DNA of 64,000 nucleotides from positions 1 through 64,000 of the forward strand of contig DATLJB010000221.1 of NCBI GenBank assembly GCA_035539075.1. The letters are read 5' to 3'. A program made the translations under genes and the position numbers. The stretch's first letter is position 1, and each line of letters begins with the position of its first letter. Below the pieces are notes generated by a model, which saw nothing but the letters and a program-made list of their open reading frames with translations, searched no databases and had not been told where the DNA came from. Origin of the DNA: Dongia_B sp035539075. GTDB lineage: Bacteria; Pseudomonadota; Alphaproteobacteria; Dongiales; Dongiaceae. Below are positions 8,104 to 17,612 of the stretch, in pieces.

Positions 8104-8649
8104 ATGAGCCTTCAAGCCGATCCCCAGAGCCGTCCGACGCTCAGTGCTGATACGAACCGCCATCATCTGCGATTCCATCTTCAACATGCGCATCTGCAAT
8201 CTACCTTCGGCAATGACTGGTTTGCGTTGAAGGCTGAGGCCTTTGCACGCTTCTTTGGAACGCCGGTCTTTCTCGTCGTGCAGACCGCCATCGTCGCATT
8301 GTGGATCGGCCTCAACATCACCGGGGTAGCCAAATTCGATCTCTATCCCTTCATCCTGCTGAATCTGGCCTTCAGCCTTCAATCCGCCTACGCCGCGCCT
8401 CTGATCCTGCTGGCGCAGACGCGGCAAACGGATCGCGACAAGGCCCATGCGGAGGCCGATGCCCAGCATCGCGAGGCATTGGCCCAGGCGAACGAGCAGA
8501 GACAGCTCCTCGCGGCGCAACAGAATGCCGCCATGCTCGATCTGCTGGAACAGAATACGCGCCTCACGGAGCTGACACAGAAGTTGAGCGAGCGCATCGA
8601 GGCCTTGACCCGCGACCTGCATGCAAAGCTGCTGCAGCAGCAATCGTGA
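8104..8649 (+). CDS. DUF1003-family membrane protein
   Basis: A 181-residue protein: a soluble N-terminus, two transmembrane helices (about residues 56-78 and 88-108, with FLVVQTAIVALWIGLNI and the family-typical FDLYPFILLNLAFSLQSAYAAPLILL), then a long Gln/Glu/Ala-rich coiled coil to the end. The sequence NRQ-type tail of DUF1003 (RDKAHAEADAQHREAL) is present. Function of the family is unknown. The start at 8104 is preferred because it gives a normal N-terminus; an upstream in-frame extension has no ribosome site. Confidence 0.82.
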   Translation: MSLQADPQSRPTLSADTNRHHLRFHLQHAHLQSTFGNDWFALKAEAFARFFGTPVFLVVQTAIVALWIGLNITGVAKFDLYPFILLNLAFSLQSAYAAPLILLAQTRQTDRDKAHAEADAQHREALAQANEQRQLLAAQQNAAMLDLLEQNTRLTELTQKLSERIEALTRDLHAKLLQQQS

Positions 8650-8700
8650 CTACGCTACATGCCTTGCCAATGCGGCTTGGCTGCTGCGCGCGATCAGCAG

Positions 8701-9966
8701 TTACAGGACGAACATCGCAAGTGCAGCTGCGGCCATCACCGCGACCGTGAGCCAGCCAAAGATTCGTTGGCCGAGTGAGGCGATGAAGTCACCCATCTCA
8801 TGGCGGCGCGACGCCACGATCATCATCGCAATCATGATCGGCACGGAGATGACGCCGTTGAGGACGGCGCTCCAGAACAGCGCCTTGATGGGATCCAGCG
8901 GCGAATAATCGACCGCCAGGCCGAGCAGGGTGGCGAGGCTGAGTACCGTATAGAAGCCGACCGCTTCCCAGGGCTTGTTTTCCAAGCCACATTTCCAGCC
9001 ACGCGATTCTCCGAAGGCATAGGCGACCGAGCCGGCAAGCACAGGCACGGCCAGCAGGCCGGTCCCGATGATGCCGAGGCTGAAGAGGATGAAGGTAAGC
9101 TCGCCGGCCAAAGGTCGCAACGCCTGGGCCGCCTCGGATGAGGTCTGGATATCGGTGATGCCCTGCTGATGCAGGGTGACGGCGGTGGTCAGGATGATGA
9201 AATAAGCGATCGCATTGGAGAAGAACATTCCAATCACCGTATCGCGGCGGATGCGGCGCAGCTCGCGCGGCGCGTCGCCCGGATGGTCGATCAGCGAGCC
9301 GGCGTGGTTGAGCTCTTCCTCCTCCACCTCTTCGGCGCTTTGCCAGAAGAAGAGATAGGGGCTTATCGTGGTGCCGAAGATGGCGACGATGACGGTCAGC
9401 GTATCGCGGTTGAAGCTCATCTGCGGCAGGACCGTGCGCAGGCCGACCTCGGCCCAGTCGATCCGCACGATGAGGACCACGGCCACATAGGCAAAGAGCG
9501 ACAGCGTCAGCCATTTCAAATAGCGGACATAGCGGTGGTAGGGGACGAAGATCTGGAAGACCAGAGAGAGCAGGGCGAAGGCCACGGTGAGAAGATGCTG
9601 GTCCCAACCCACCACCAGCCGCGCCGCGGCACCCATGGCGGCGAGATCGGCTCCGATGTTGATGGTATTGGCGATGAAAAGCAGGGCGACCAGCAAAGTT
9701 ACCAGCTGGCGCGGAAAGACGCGCTCCATATTGGCGGCCAGGCCGCGCCCGGTGACGCGGCCGATCTCGGCGCTGATCAGCTGAATCGCCGTCATCAGCG
9801 GGAAGGTCAGCACCACCGTCCAGAGCATGTTGACGCCGAACTGGGCGCCGGCCTGGGAATAAGTCGCAATGCCGCTGGGATCATCATCGGCGGCACCGGT
9901 AATAAGGCCGGGGCCAAGATCCTTGAAGGTCGCGGCATGGCGCAGCCGCCTGATGATCGAACGCAT
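8701..9966 (-). CDS. Nramp-like divalent metal transporter with altered metal-site motifs
   Basis: A 421-residue inner membrane protein with about 11 transmembrane helices and the Nramp (APC superfamily) fold. In helix 1 the usual DPGN is DPSG (residues 29-32). In helix 6 the usual MPHN/MPHV region reads TTISPYLFFWQ (199-209), without the metal-ligating Met. A charged loop EEVEEEELNHAGS follows. These changes place it outside the canonical Mn/Fe MntH group and closer to Nramp-related transporters whose substrate may be magnesium or another ion. It is a single gene; a cupin gene lies upstream on the same strand about 90 bp away. Substrate is unknown. Confidence 0.85.
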   Translation of the reverse strand: MRSIIRRLRHAATFKDLGPGLITGAADDDPSGIATYSQAGAQFGVNMLWTVVLTFPLMTAIQLISAEIGRVTGRGLAANMERVFPRQLVTLLVALLFIANTINIGADLAAMGAAARLVVGWDQHLLTVAFALLSLVFQIFVPYHRYVRYLKWLTLSLFAYVAVVLIVRIDWAEVGLRTVLPQMSFNRDTLTVIVAIFGTTISPYLFFWQSAEEVEEEELNHAGSLIDHPGDAPRELRRIRRDTVIGMFFSNAIAYFIILTTAVTLHQQGITDIQTSSEAAQALRPLAGELTFILFSLGIIGTGLLAVPVLAGSVAYAFGESRGWKCGLENKPWEAVGFYTVLSLATLLGLAVDYSPLDPIKALFWSAVLNGVISVPIMIAMMIVASRRHEMGDFIASLGQRIFGWLTVAVMAAAALAMFVL

Positions 9967-10055
9967 AGTAATTCCCGTCGGCCTCGTTGCCGTGAGATTA
10001 GCCGAGCAGGGGCGCGGATGGCGAGCCGGAAGTACGCCGCGCGATGCCGCCGGCG

Positions 10056-10505
10056 CTATGCGGTCGGCGGCGTGGAGGGCGCCAGAACCAAGCCATAGCG
10101 GGTCATAACCGCGGCCATGCGCTTCGGGTCGGGACCGCCGGCGGCCGAGACGACCTCGGCAATGTCGCGAAAATATTGGGCGCCAATATCAGGTGTGAGG
10201 ATGATGAGGGCACGGGCCGTCCGGCCGTGCGGATTGCTGAAGGCATGGACGGAACCGCGCGGCGTATACATGCGCTCCCCAGGCTGCAGATCGCGGGTCT
10301 CGTCATCAACCCGGTAGCGCAGCTGGCCTTCCAGCACATAGACGATCTCTTCATTGTCGCTGTGGCTATGGGCCGGCGGGACGCGTGCGCCGGGCGGCAC
10401 CGTCAGCTCGAACATGCCGGAACCCGCACCGCTCAGCGTGCCATCCATCAGATAGCGGATCTCCAACTGCCCGATCTTGATGACAGGCTGCTCTTGCGGC
10501 TGCAT
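10056..10505 (-). CDS. Cupin-domain protein
   Basis: A 149-residue single-domain cupin. Cupin motif 1 is HSHSDNEEIVYVLEGQLRY (His/His/Glu metal ligands) and motif 2 is PRGSVHAFSNP (His ligand). GGGGAGA stands 6 nt before the ATG at 10505, which is preferred over a longer reading frame. Probably a cytosolic metal-binding sensor or small enzyme. It sits between an Nramp-like transporter and a fatty acid desaturase, all on the minus strand, but with gaps that argue against a single operon. The reaction cannot be predicted. Confidence 0.8.
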   Translation of the reverse strand: MQPQEQPVIKIGQLEIRYLMDGTLSGAGSGMFELTVPPGARVPPAHSHSDNEEIVYVLEGQLRYRVDDETRDLQPGERMYTPRGSVHAFSNPHGRTARALIILTPDIGAQYFRDIAEVVSAAGGPDPKRMAAVMTRYGLVLAPSTPPTA

Positions 10506-10655
10506 GTGATTCTCCCCTCGGCTGCCGGATCCCAAGTCGGCATCTGGCGACGTTCGCTGCGAGACATTCTGTCCGGCCGCTTGGCGCTCCGATATTGGCC
10601 GCGCCGGCTTTCAGGCGCCATGTGGCATGGCACGCAGCTTATCCAGGATAAACCG

Positions 10656-11711
10656 TCAGGCGGGAAACGGCACCATTTCCTTCGCCGCCTCGTCCCACAG
10701 GACGAAACGAGGCGCGCGCCAGGCATCGCGCATCGTCAAGGTATGAAACCGTGCGCCCCGTGCGAGCAGGGCTTCGTGGCAGGCTTCGAGCTTATAATTC
10801 GGCACGCGCGGCAGGAGGTGGTGAATGTGGTGAAAGCCGATATTACCGGTAAACCATTGCAGGATACGGGGAAGTTTGAAATAGGATGTGCCATGCAGGG
10901 CGGCCCGGGTTGACGACCATTCATCCTGAGGCAGCCATTTGACACCTTCGAAACGGTGCTGAACGGCAAACATCCAGATGCCGGCGATCGAGGCCACCAC
11001 CATGATCGGCAGATGCACCAGGGCAACCGCGCGCCAGCCGAAACAGCCGATCAGCGTAGCGAACAAGGTGATCTGCGCCAGATTGGTGAAAAACACGCTG
11101 CGCCGCTCACGCCACCAGGATTTCGGCGTGTCGAAGGGGGTGCGATAGACCAGCAGGAAGACAAAAGGCGGGATCAAGAATTGTGTGACGAGCGGATGCT
11201 GCCCCAGGCGATAAAGCAATTTGCCGCGCGGCGAAAGGGCCTGGTATTCCTCGACGGTAATGCACTTCACATAGATGTCGAGGCCTTCATGCCGCTGGTC
11301 GAGATTGTTCCAGGCGGCATGGTGCACGGCATGATGGCGCCGCCAATTGGCGAAAGGCGTCAAGGTTACCAGGCTGCAGAGGCGTCCCGTAATTTCATTG
11401 GCGCGCTGCGAGCGGAAAAAGGCCGCATGGCCGCAATCATGCTGAATCACGAAGAGGCGAACGACTAGCCCCGCCGCTGGCAGCGCACAGGCTAAAACCA
11501 GCCAATAGGATACCGGCAGTGTCACATACATGATGGCGACAATCGCCAGATAAGCGAGAAATGTGCTGGAAATCTGATAGAAGCTGCGCATGGTCGAGGC
11601 GATCTGAAAGTCGCCGAGGCCGGCAATCAACGCATCACGCTCCGCACGCAATGCCTGGCTGTTCTTCTTATGTACCGCGCGATCGAGTTGGGCCGTTGTT
11701 CCGTCCGCCAT
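10656..11711 (-). CDS. Membrane fatty acid desaturase
   Basis: A di-iron membrane desaturase of about 351 residues that introduces a double bond into acyl chains of lipids. All three histidine boxes are present: HDCGH, HHAVHH and HHIHH, between four or more membrane helices. The layout matches delta-12/omega-6-type FADS-like enzymes of bacteria, but regiospecificity is not readable. The ATG at 11711 lacks a close ribosome site; an in-frame TTG at 11723 follows AAGGGAG at good spacing and may be the true start. No redox partner gene is adjacent. Confidence 0.88.
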   Translation of the reverse strand: MADGTTAQLDRAVHKKNSQALRAERDALIAGLGDFQIASTMRSFYQISSTFLAYLAIVAIMYVTLPVSYWLVLACALPAAGLVVRLFVIQHDCGHAAFFRSQRANEITGRLCSLVTLTPFANWRRHHAVHHAAWNNLDQRHEGLDIYVKCITVEEYQALSPRGKLLYRLGQHPLVTQFLIPPFVFLLVYRTPFDTPKSWWRERRSVFFTNLAQITLFATLIGCFGWRAVALVHLPIMVVASIAGIWMFAVQHRFEGVKWLPQDEWSSTRAALHGTSYFKLPRILQWFTGNIGFHHIHHLLPRVPNYKLEACHEALLARGARFHTLTMRDAWRAPRFVLWDEAAKEMVPFPA

Positions 11712-12131
11712 GCTTTGTCCCAAATTGTGAACTCCCTTCGACCATACGGGAAATACCGCGCAGCGCAATTGCTGTCGGTATAGCAACGCTACAGCCACAA
11801 TGGCGGTGGCTGAGTTCGCCTATCACCCGATCATCGTGTCGTGAAACCGTCGCCCCTAGACGGGTAGGAGTTGCTCAAACAATGCCGGCCGGTTTCTTTG
11901 GCTATACTTGCGCCTGTTCGGCTTCAGCATTCATTTAAGCAGTGCCATATATATTCAGTTAGCGCAATCGCGTTGCAGGCTAATGACAATGCCGGGCGCA
12001 ATGTCAACTTGAGGTAAGGTTTATCGCCGCCAACATATAGCCGCAACGCGGCCAATTGACGGTACGTCACGCCCGGGCGAGAAAATACCCCCGTAAGTTG
12101 AGAGTAACAGCGCCTGTCGGGTGTATATTAT
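11712..12131. other. Gene-free stretch upstream of the desaturase
   Basis: No supported gene. The stretch should hold the promoter of the desaturase (minus strand). I see no clear operator, RNA gene or terminator. It is somewhat AT-richer near 11930-12000. Confidence 0.45.
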
Positions 12132-12671
12132 CTAGAGATCAAGCTGTACTCGTTCAAGAGCCCCATAATCCTCCAAGGCGATAAACATGTCGGCGGGGCC
12201 ATGCGGCCGGTTTGCCAGCGGCCAAAGCCCCGTCTGGATGCGATAGGGGGTCCCGCTGATGCTGCGGATTTCGACCTCGGCAAAGGTCGGTTGGCGGGAT
12301 CGAGCGATCATTTCATAGATATCCTGCGTCGTGCGGCGAGTCGCCGGCTCGAACCAGGTGATCGCATCGAGGTATCGGCCGGTAATCTCGCCGCGAAAGG
12401 CGGTGATGCGGGTGCCGGCCAGGCGATAGAAGACCCGGAAGGGATCGAACTCGATATTGCCGAGCAGGATATTGGGCAGCAGGTGGGGGATATCGGTAGG
12501 ATCGATCTGGGCGCGGCTGGGCAGGACGCCATCGCGATGCTTGTGCAGCCAATATCCATGAAGGTCGCCGATCATGCGCGAGGAGATATTTGCGGGGTCG
12601 GCTTCCCGGCGAAGCACGCGTCTCTCAGGAAACAGCGTCGCGGGCACGGTTTGTGACGGAAGATCCTGCAT
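12132..12671 (-). CDS. PAS-domain protein (PAS_5 type)
   Basis: A 179-residue stand-alone sensor domain without membrane segment. IGDLHGYWLHKHRDGVLPSR followed by IDPTDIPHLLPNILLGNIE and RVFYRLAGTRI is the typical PAS_5 (PF07310) sequence found in alphaproteobacteria, where the domain may bind an unknown small ligand. It has no output domain. It lies about 100 bp downstream of the large GGDEF-EAL gene on the same strand, so it could take part in the same signalling network, which is inference. Confidence 0.85.
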   Translation of the reverse strand: MQDLPSQTVPATLFPERRVLRREADPANISSRMIGDLHGYWLHKHRDGVLPSRAQIDPTDIPHLLPNILLGNIEFDPFRVFYRLAGTRITAFRGEITGRYLDAITWFEPATRRTTQDIYEMIARSRQPTFAEVEIRSISGTPYRIQTGLWPLANRPHGPADMFIALEDYGALERVQLDL

Positions 12672-12776
12672 GGCCGTTCGGAAGATGCGTTCGCCCCTTT
12701 ATCGACCGGAACTATAGGGGAGCGGGGAAATTCTGCCAATGGCGGTACATAGGCCAACCGGAGAGCGCGGTTGGCG

Positions 12777-15700
12777 TTACGAGCCGCGTTGCGTCACCGG
12801 GGGAACCGCTGCCCGGGGCAGCTTGGCCGTCAGCTGATCGGCAGGCAGAGGCGCACCGAAAAAATTGCCTTGCGCCGTATCGCAACCGAGGTTGCGCAAA
12901 AACTCGGCTTGCGCTTGGGTTTCGACACCTTCAGCCAGCACCTCGAGACGCAGGATCTTTGCCACGGCGATAATTGTTGCAGCGATTTCCCTGTCGGCGA
13001 CGTCCTGTGGGATATCATGCACGAAGCTCCTGTCGATCTTCAGTTTGTTGATGGGCATCCTTTTCAGATAGGCAAGCGATGAATAGCCCGTGCCGAAGTC
13101 ATCGATGGCAATGCGCAGACCGAGTGATTTCAATTTGGCGAGCTTCTGGTCGTTCTCGGTGGTATCGCCAAGCAGGGTGCCCTCGGTGATCTCAAGTTCC
13201 AGGTAATGTGCGGGCAGGGCGGTGTCGCGCAGGACGTCCGTCACCTCTTGCGCGAGTCCATCATGGCGGAACTGGCGCGGCGACAGGTTGACAGCCAAGG
13301 TATCGATCTCGATCCCCTGATCGAGCCAGGCTTTCATCTGCGTGCAAGCAAGCCGCAAGATCTTTTCGCCGAGCGGCACGATGATTCCGGTTTCTTCAGC
13401 CACCGGAATGAATTGCGCGGGCGGTATGAGCCCCTCTCCGGGGCGGAGCCACCGTACCAACGCCTCCACACCGCGTATCTGTCCGCTGGCGAGGGAGACC
13501 AGTGGCTGATAATGCAGGATGAATTCGTCGCGCTCCAATGCCCGACGCAGATTACGCTCCACGGCCAGACGCCCCAAGGCGGCATCGGTCATGCCGCTGG
13601 TGTAAAAGCGATAGAGGCCGCGGCCATCCGTCTTTGCCTGATACAGTGCGGCATCGGCATGCTGGATGAGTTCGCTGGCCTTGTCGCTATCGTCCGGAAA
13701 AATGCTGATGCCGATACTGGTGCCGATATAGACTTCTTGGGTTCGCGCAAGCTGGAACGGCTCGGTGAATTCATCCAGCAAGGATTGCGCTACCAAGGCA
13801 GCGCTCTGCGGATCCGAAATCTCCTCCAGCATGACGACAAATTCGTCGCCGCCGAGCCGCGCTAAGGTATCTGATTCACGCAAACGATGCTGCAGCCGCT
13901 TCGTTACCGCCAGGAGCAGTTCATCGCCAGCCGGGTGGCCGAGGCTGTCATTGATATTCTTGAAGTGGTCGAGATCGAGAAGAAGGATCGCCCCTTTCTG
14001 GCGATGCCGCCGCGCCTGGGAAATCGCGTGATCCAGCCGGGAGACGAGCAGCAGGCGGTTGGGCAGGTCGGTTAGCGGATCGTGATGGGCGAAATGCTCG
14101 AGTGCCGATTGCGACTGCTTGATTTTAGTAATGTCTGTAAAAGTGCCGACATAGCTTGTCAGTTGCCCACTCTCATCTCGCACCGAGCTGATGGTCAGCA
14201 GTTCGGCGTAAATCTCGCCGCCTTTTCGACGATTCCATATTTCGCCCTGCCAATATCCATGTTCAGCGATGGAGCTCCAGAGCGCCCGGTAGAAGTTGAT
14301 ATCCTGGCGTCCGGATTGCAGGATCCGCATGTTTTGGCCGACCAGTTCCTGTTCCTGATAGCCGGTGATGCGGCAGAAGGCTGGATTGACGGCAATAATT
14401 TGGGCGCGCGAATTCGTGATCACGACGCCTTCCTGTGTGCTGGTGAATACGGCCGCCGCCTGGCGCAAGCGTGCCTCGCTGGCTTTTAACGCCTGTTCGG
14501 TCTCGCGCTTTGCTGTCGTGTCGGTAGCTGAGACGACGAAGTAGGCCGGGCTGCCCTCGTCGTTGCGTACCAGCGAGATGGCGATATCCGCCCATTTGTC
14601 GCCGTCGTGCGGATTCTCTATATGGTATTCACTGAAATGGTGCTGGATTTCACCTTTGGTAAGGCGGCCGATGGCGACGGCGTCAGGTGACCATGCAATG
14701 CTGGCAGCCTCGCCAGCCGATGCATCCACCATAGCAGGGTTTCGATCCGCGATACCATCATGGGCCCGATCCAGCTCAAAGATTGCACGGAACTGGCCAT
14801 TGACTTTCAGCCATCGCCCAGCCGGGGACAGCAGGCCGATGCCGATCGCGGCTTGTTCAAAGGTCTCGCGAAAGACCTTGTCGGCCAATTGCAGCGCGCG
14901 CCGTTCGGCAACTTCGGCCAAAGCGCGACGCAGGCGCCGTCGCTGCCAGAAGTATGCGACAAAGCCGATAATCGTCAGCAAGCCGGCCAGCGTTGCGATA
15001 GTCGTGACCACGCCCAGCATGCGAACCTGTGCCAGGGCTTCGTCTCGATCGATCTTGGCCAGCAAGACCCAACGTGTCGAGGGCACGGGTTCGACGACAG
15101 CCAGGACGGTTACACCGCGGTAGTCGATTCCCTCCATCACCTGTTCACCGAGCCGCATGAAACGGGCCAGCGGCAGATTGGGCGTATCCACAGGTACAGT
15201 GGTGCCATAGGCCGCCTCGCGTCCCGCCTTGGAGCGATAAAGATAGCGAATGAGATCGTCCTCGCGTCTTGCCAAGGCAAGTTCCCCGGACTCGCTTGGC
15301 AGGGGCGAGGTCAGGAGGCTGGGAAAGAGATAGTTTTCCGGTGCAAAATCGATTGCTACGTAGGCGATTGGTTTGCCTGAAGCAGATTGTGCCCCTGCCG
15401 CTTTTGCCATGACGGGGGCAATAAATGAAAAATGCAGGGCGGCTGATTCCGGATCCTGGCGCAGATCGACGAATGCCGTCTCGCCCCGGGCCAGCATGGC
15501 GCCCGCCGCAGCGATCTGTGCCGGCCAGTCATGCGACGAGCTCATCACGAGTGACGATTTGTCAGGCTTGCTGACAATCATGTCTCCATCCAGCGTCAGG
15601 ACCGTGGTGGAGCGATAGGCGTTGCTGTGGACACGATTATTCGCCTCCACCATCTCGCTTAGATGCTGGTAGACGACGGCATTACGACCGCTCTGCCAGG

Positions 15701-16178
15701 CCTCGACGTCGGCTATCAGATCGGGGGCATTGCTGAGTGTCTCCGCGTCAGCCTGATAGCTTGCCAGCCAGTCCTGTATGCTTTTTGCTTTGATCTTGGC
15801 GATCGCCTGCAACTGCCGCAGCATGGCTTGCTCCGCGGCATCGCGCTCAGCGTCGTAGCGCGTCCAAGCCATCAGGCCGATCCCGCAGCAGAGTGCGAGG
15901 ATGGCGACAATATGTGGCCAGGGTCGCCCCGGACGCGTCTCATCCAGCAGCGGTAGCTCTTCCGAAGGCCCGTGCTGGCTGGCGTGGCGCAGCGCGAGGA
16001 ATAGCAGGGCGGAGGTGACTGTGACGAAGACGACACCTTTGGCCATAGCCAGCCGGGTGACCGCCTGTTCTTCGAAACGATGTGCCAGCAGCGAATCGGA
16101 CAGAAAGATCCACAGCGCCGCGAAGATCGCGTAGCCGATTGTTGCCTTTAAGGCAAAACTCCGACGCTTGGGCTTCAT
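12777..16178 (-). CDS. Membrane sensor with PAS, GGDEF and EAL domains
   Basis: A 1133-residue bifunctional c-di-GMP protein. Order: two helices at the N-terminus (about 10-30, 38-58), a further membrane helix near 90, a periplasmic Cache-like sensor (about 115-385), a helix near 395, a PAS (about 430-560), a second PAS with PAC (about 570-690), GGDEF (about 700-860) and EAL (about 880-1125). The cyclase motif is intact (LARLGGDEFVVML), and EALVRW with DDFGTGYSSL suggests a working phosphodiesterase site. It therefore could make or break c-di-GMP in response to a periplasmic signal. The ATG at 16178 is used; a TTG three codons upstream is possible. Confidence 0.93.
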   Translation of the reverse strand: MKPKRRSFALKATIGYAIFAALWIFLSDSLLAHRFEEQAVTRLAMAKGVVFVTVTSALLFLALRHASQHGPSEELPLLDETRPGRPWPHIVAILALCCGIGLMAWTRYDAERDAAEQAMLRQLQAIAKIKAKSIQDWLASYQADAETLSNAPDLIADVEAWQSGRNAVVYQHLSEMVEANNRVHSNAYRSTTVLTLDGDMIVSKPDKSSLVMSSSHDWPAQIAAAGAMLARGETAFVDLRQDPESAALHFSFIAPVMAKAAGAQSASGKPIAYVAIDFAPENYLFPSLLTSPLPSESGELALARREDDLIRYLYRSKAGREAAYGTTVPVDTPNLPLARFMRLGEQVMEGIDYRGVTVLAVVEPVPSTRWVLLAKIDRDEALAQVRMLGVVTTIATLAGLLTIIGFVAYFWQRRRLRRALAEVAERRALQLADKVFRETFEQAAIGIGLLSPAGRWLKVNGQFRAIFELDRAHDGIADRNPAMVDASAGEAASIAWSPDAVAIGRLTKGEIQHHFSEYHIENPHDGDKWADIAISLVRNDEGSPAYFVVSATDTTAKRETEQALKASEARLRQAAAVFTSTQEGVVITNSRAQIIAVNPAFCRITGYQEQELVGQNMRILQSGRQDINFYRALWSSIAEHGYWQGEIWNRRKGGEIYAELLTISSVRDESGQLTSYVGTFTDITKIKQSQSALEHFAHHDPLTDLPNRLLLVSRLDHAISQARRHRQKGAILLLDLDHFKNINDSLGHPAGDELLLAVTKRLQHRLRESDTLARLGGDEFVVMLEEISDPQSAALVAQSLLDEFTEPFQLARTQEVYIGTSIGISIFPDDSDKASELIQHADAALYQAKTDGRGLYRFYTSGMTDAALGRLAVERNLRRALERDEFILHYQPLVSLASGQIRGVEALVRWLRPGEGLIPPAQFIPVAEETGIIVPLGEKILRLACTQMKAWLDQGIEIDTLAVNLSPRQFRHDGLAQEVTDVLRDTALPAHYLELEITEGTLLGDTTENDQKLAKLKSLGLRIAIDDFGTGYSSLAYLKRMPINKLKIDRSFVHDIPQDVADREIAATIIAVAKILRLEVLAEGVETQAQAEFLRNLGCDTAQGNFFGAPLPADQLTAKLPRAAVPPVTQRGS

Positions 16179-16308
16179 ACCGACCAACCCCGTGGAGGAT
16201 CTTCATCCATCGGCAATGCGGGCGAATGATTCCAATCGTATTATGACTGACACTAATGATCGCGGATAGCAAAGTATTCCTTAACCTATGAGGGTCTGAG
16301 GCAAATCC

Positions 16309-17142
16309 ATGACAAGTGCAGAGATTGCCTATTGGAATGGGCCGGCGGGCGAGAAGTGGGTGAAACGTCAGGTTATCTGGGACCGGGTCCTCTATCCGGT
16401 CGCCATGGCGCTCCTCGATCTTGCTGCGCCGCAACCCGGCGAACGGGTGGTCGATGTGGGGTGCGGTTGCGGGGCAACCAGTTTCATGCTGGCTGAGCGG
16501 GTCGGGGCTTCCGGACGTGTGCTTGGCCTGGATGTCTCCGCGCCGATGCTGGCGCATGCGAGGCGCAGGCAGCCGGCAGGCCTGCCGCTTGACTTCGCCC
16601 TGGCCGACGCAACCGACTACGGTTTTGCCGAGCCGACCGATCTCATGGTTTCCCGATTTGGCGTCATGTTCTTCAGCGATCCAGTGAGGGCCTTTACCAA
16701 TTTGAGATCTGGCCTGCGGCCTGGCGGGCGCCTGGTCTTCTCCTGTTTCCGCAAGCCGAGCGAAAACCCCTGGACCATGGTGCCGCTTCAGGCTGCCTAC
16801 CTCCATGTCCCACCGCTGCCCAAGCCGGGGGCGGAGGATCCTGGACCTTTTTCTTTCGCCGATCCGGAGCGTGTCCGGCGGATTCTGTCTCGCGCGTCCT
16901 TCGGCAATGTCCGGCTGACGCCCCTTGATCTAAGCTTTGATTTGGCCGCCGGAGAGGGGCTGGATGCGGCCGTGGCCTCGGTTTTGGAAATCGGCTCGAC
17001 CAGTCGCGCCATTGAAGGCGCTCCTACCTCTGTGGTGGAAGCCGTGGCTAGTTCTGTGCGCGAGGCGCTCTCGGCATATCAGGAAGGAAGCAACGTGCTC
17101 CTGCCGGCCGCTGTCTGGCTGGTGGCAGCGGAGAATTTATGA
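16309..17142 (+). CDS. Class I SAM-dependent methyltransferase
   Basis: A 277-residue cytosolic methyltransferase. Motif I is VVDVGCGCGATSFMLAERVG (about residues 49-68), motif II lies at VLGLDVSAPMLAHARRR, and the acidic/ motif IV region is DLMVSRFGVMFFSD. This Methyltransf_11/25-like sequence, starting SAEIAYWNGPAGEKWV, is common in alphaproteobacteria and its substrate is unknown. GAGG lies upstream of the ATG. It is divergent from the GGDEF-EAL gene. Confidence 0.88.
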   Translation: MTSAEIAYWNGPAGEKWVKRQVIWDRVLYPVAMALLDLAAPQPGERVVDVGCGCGATSFMLAERVGASGRVLGLDVSAPMLAHARRRQPAGLPLDFALADATDYGFAEPTDLMVSRFGVMFFSDPVRAFTNLRSGLRPGGRLVFSCFRKPSENPWTMVPLQAAYLHVPPLPKPGAEDPGPFSFADPERVRRILSRASFGNVRLTPLDLSFDLAAGEGLDAAVASVLEIGSTSRAIEGAPTSVVEAVASSVREALSAYQEGSNVLLPAAVWLVAAENL

Positions 17143-17222
17143 TCTTCCCCGAGCATTGCTGCGCAACGGGCTACCTGAAGCCGCATATGGCGTGGGCTTG
17201 TTTCGATTTCGGGGACCGGTGA

Positions 17223-17438
17223 TCACGAGCCTTGTGCGAGGGTGGTCATCTGCCCATCGGCCGGGCAATCAAGCTTATGATACCAGCAGCCGGCATGCCA
17301 GGCGAAGGCGGTCAAGGCCAGAAAGCAAAAGGCGAGAAAGACCTGGCGACGAACACGCCAACTGCCGAGGAGAAAGGTTACCAGCAACAAAACGGACAGG
17401 CCGGCCCCTGCGACAACATCCCAGATGCTTGTAGACAT
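17223..17438 (-). CDS. Small two-helix membrane protein
   Basis: A 71-residue hypothetical protein with two predicted membrane helices (about 8-25 and 31-49) and two Cys in the last third. AGAGG lies 6 nt upstream of the ATG. No family is recognised. The reading frame is short, and the case for a real gene rests on the ribosome site and hydrophobicity only. Confidence 0.45.
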   Translation of the reverse strand: MSTSIWDVVAGAGLSVLLLVTFLLGSWRVRRQVFLAFCFLALTAFAWHAGCWYHKLDCPADGQMTTLAQGS

Positions 17439-17612
17439 GACGCACCTCTTCGGAATGCCGCACCGCCGCTTATCTTAATTAGAGAGTCGCCGGTGCGGTT
17501 CGCTCAGCACCATAACAACCAGCTTGCCTCCTGGTTCCGGCGATTGTGGTGCCCCCTCGGATAGTCGCCGCCGGATCGTCGGTGGATTGAGCAAATGGTT
17601 AATGTTCACCGG

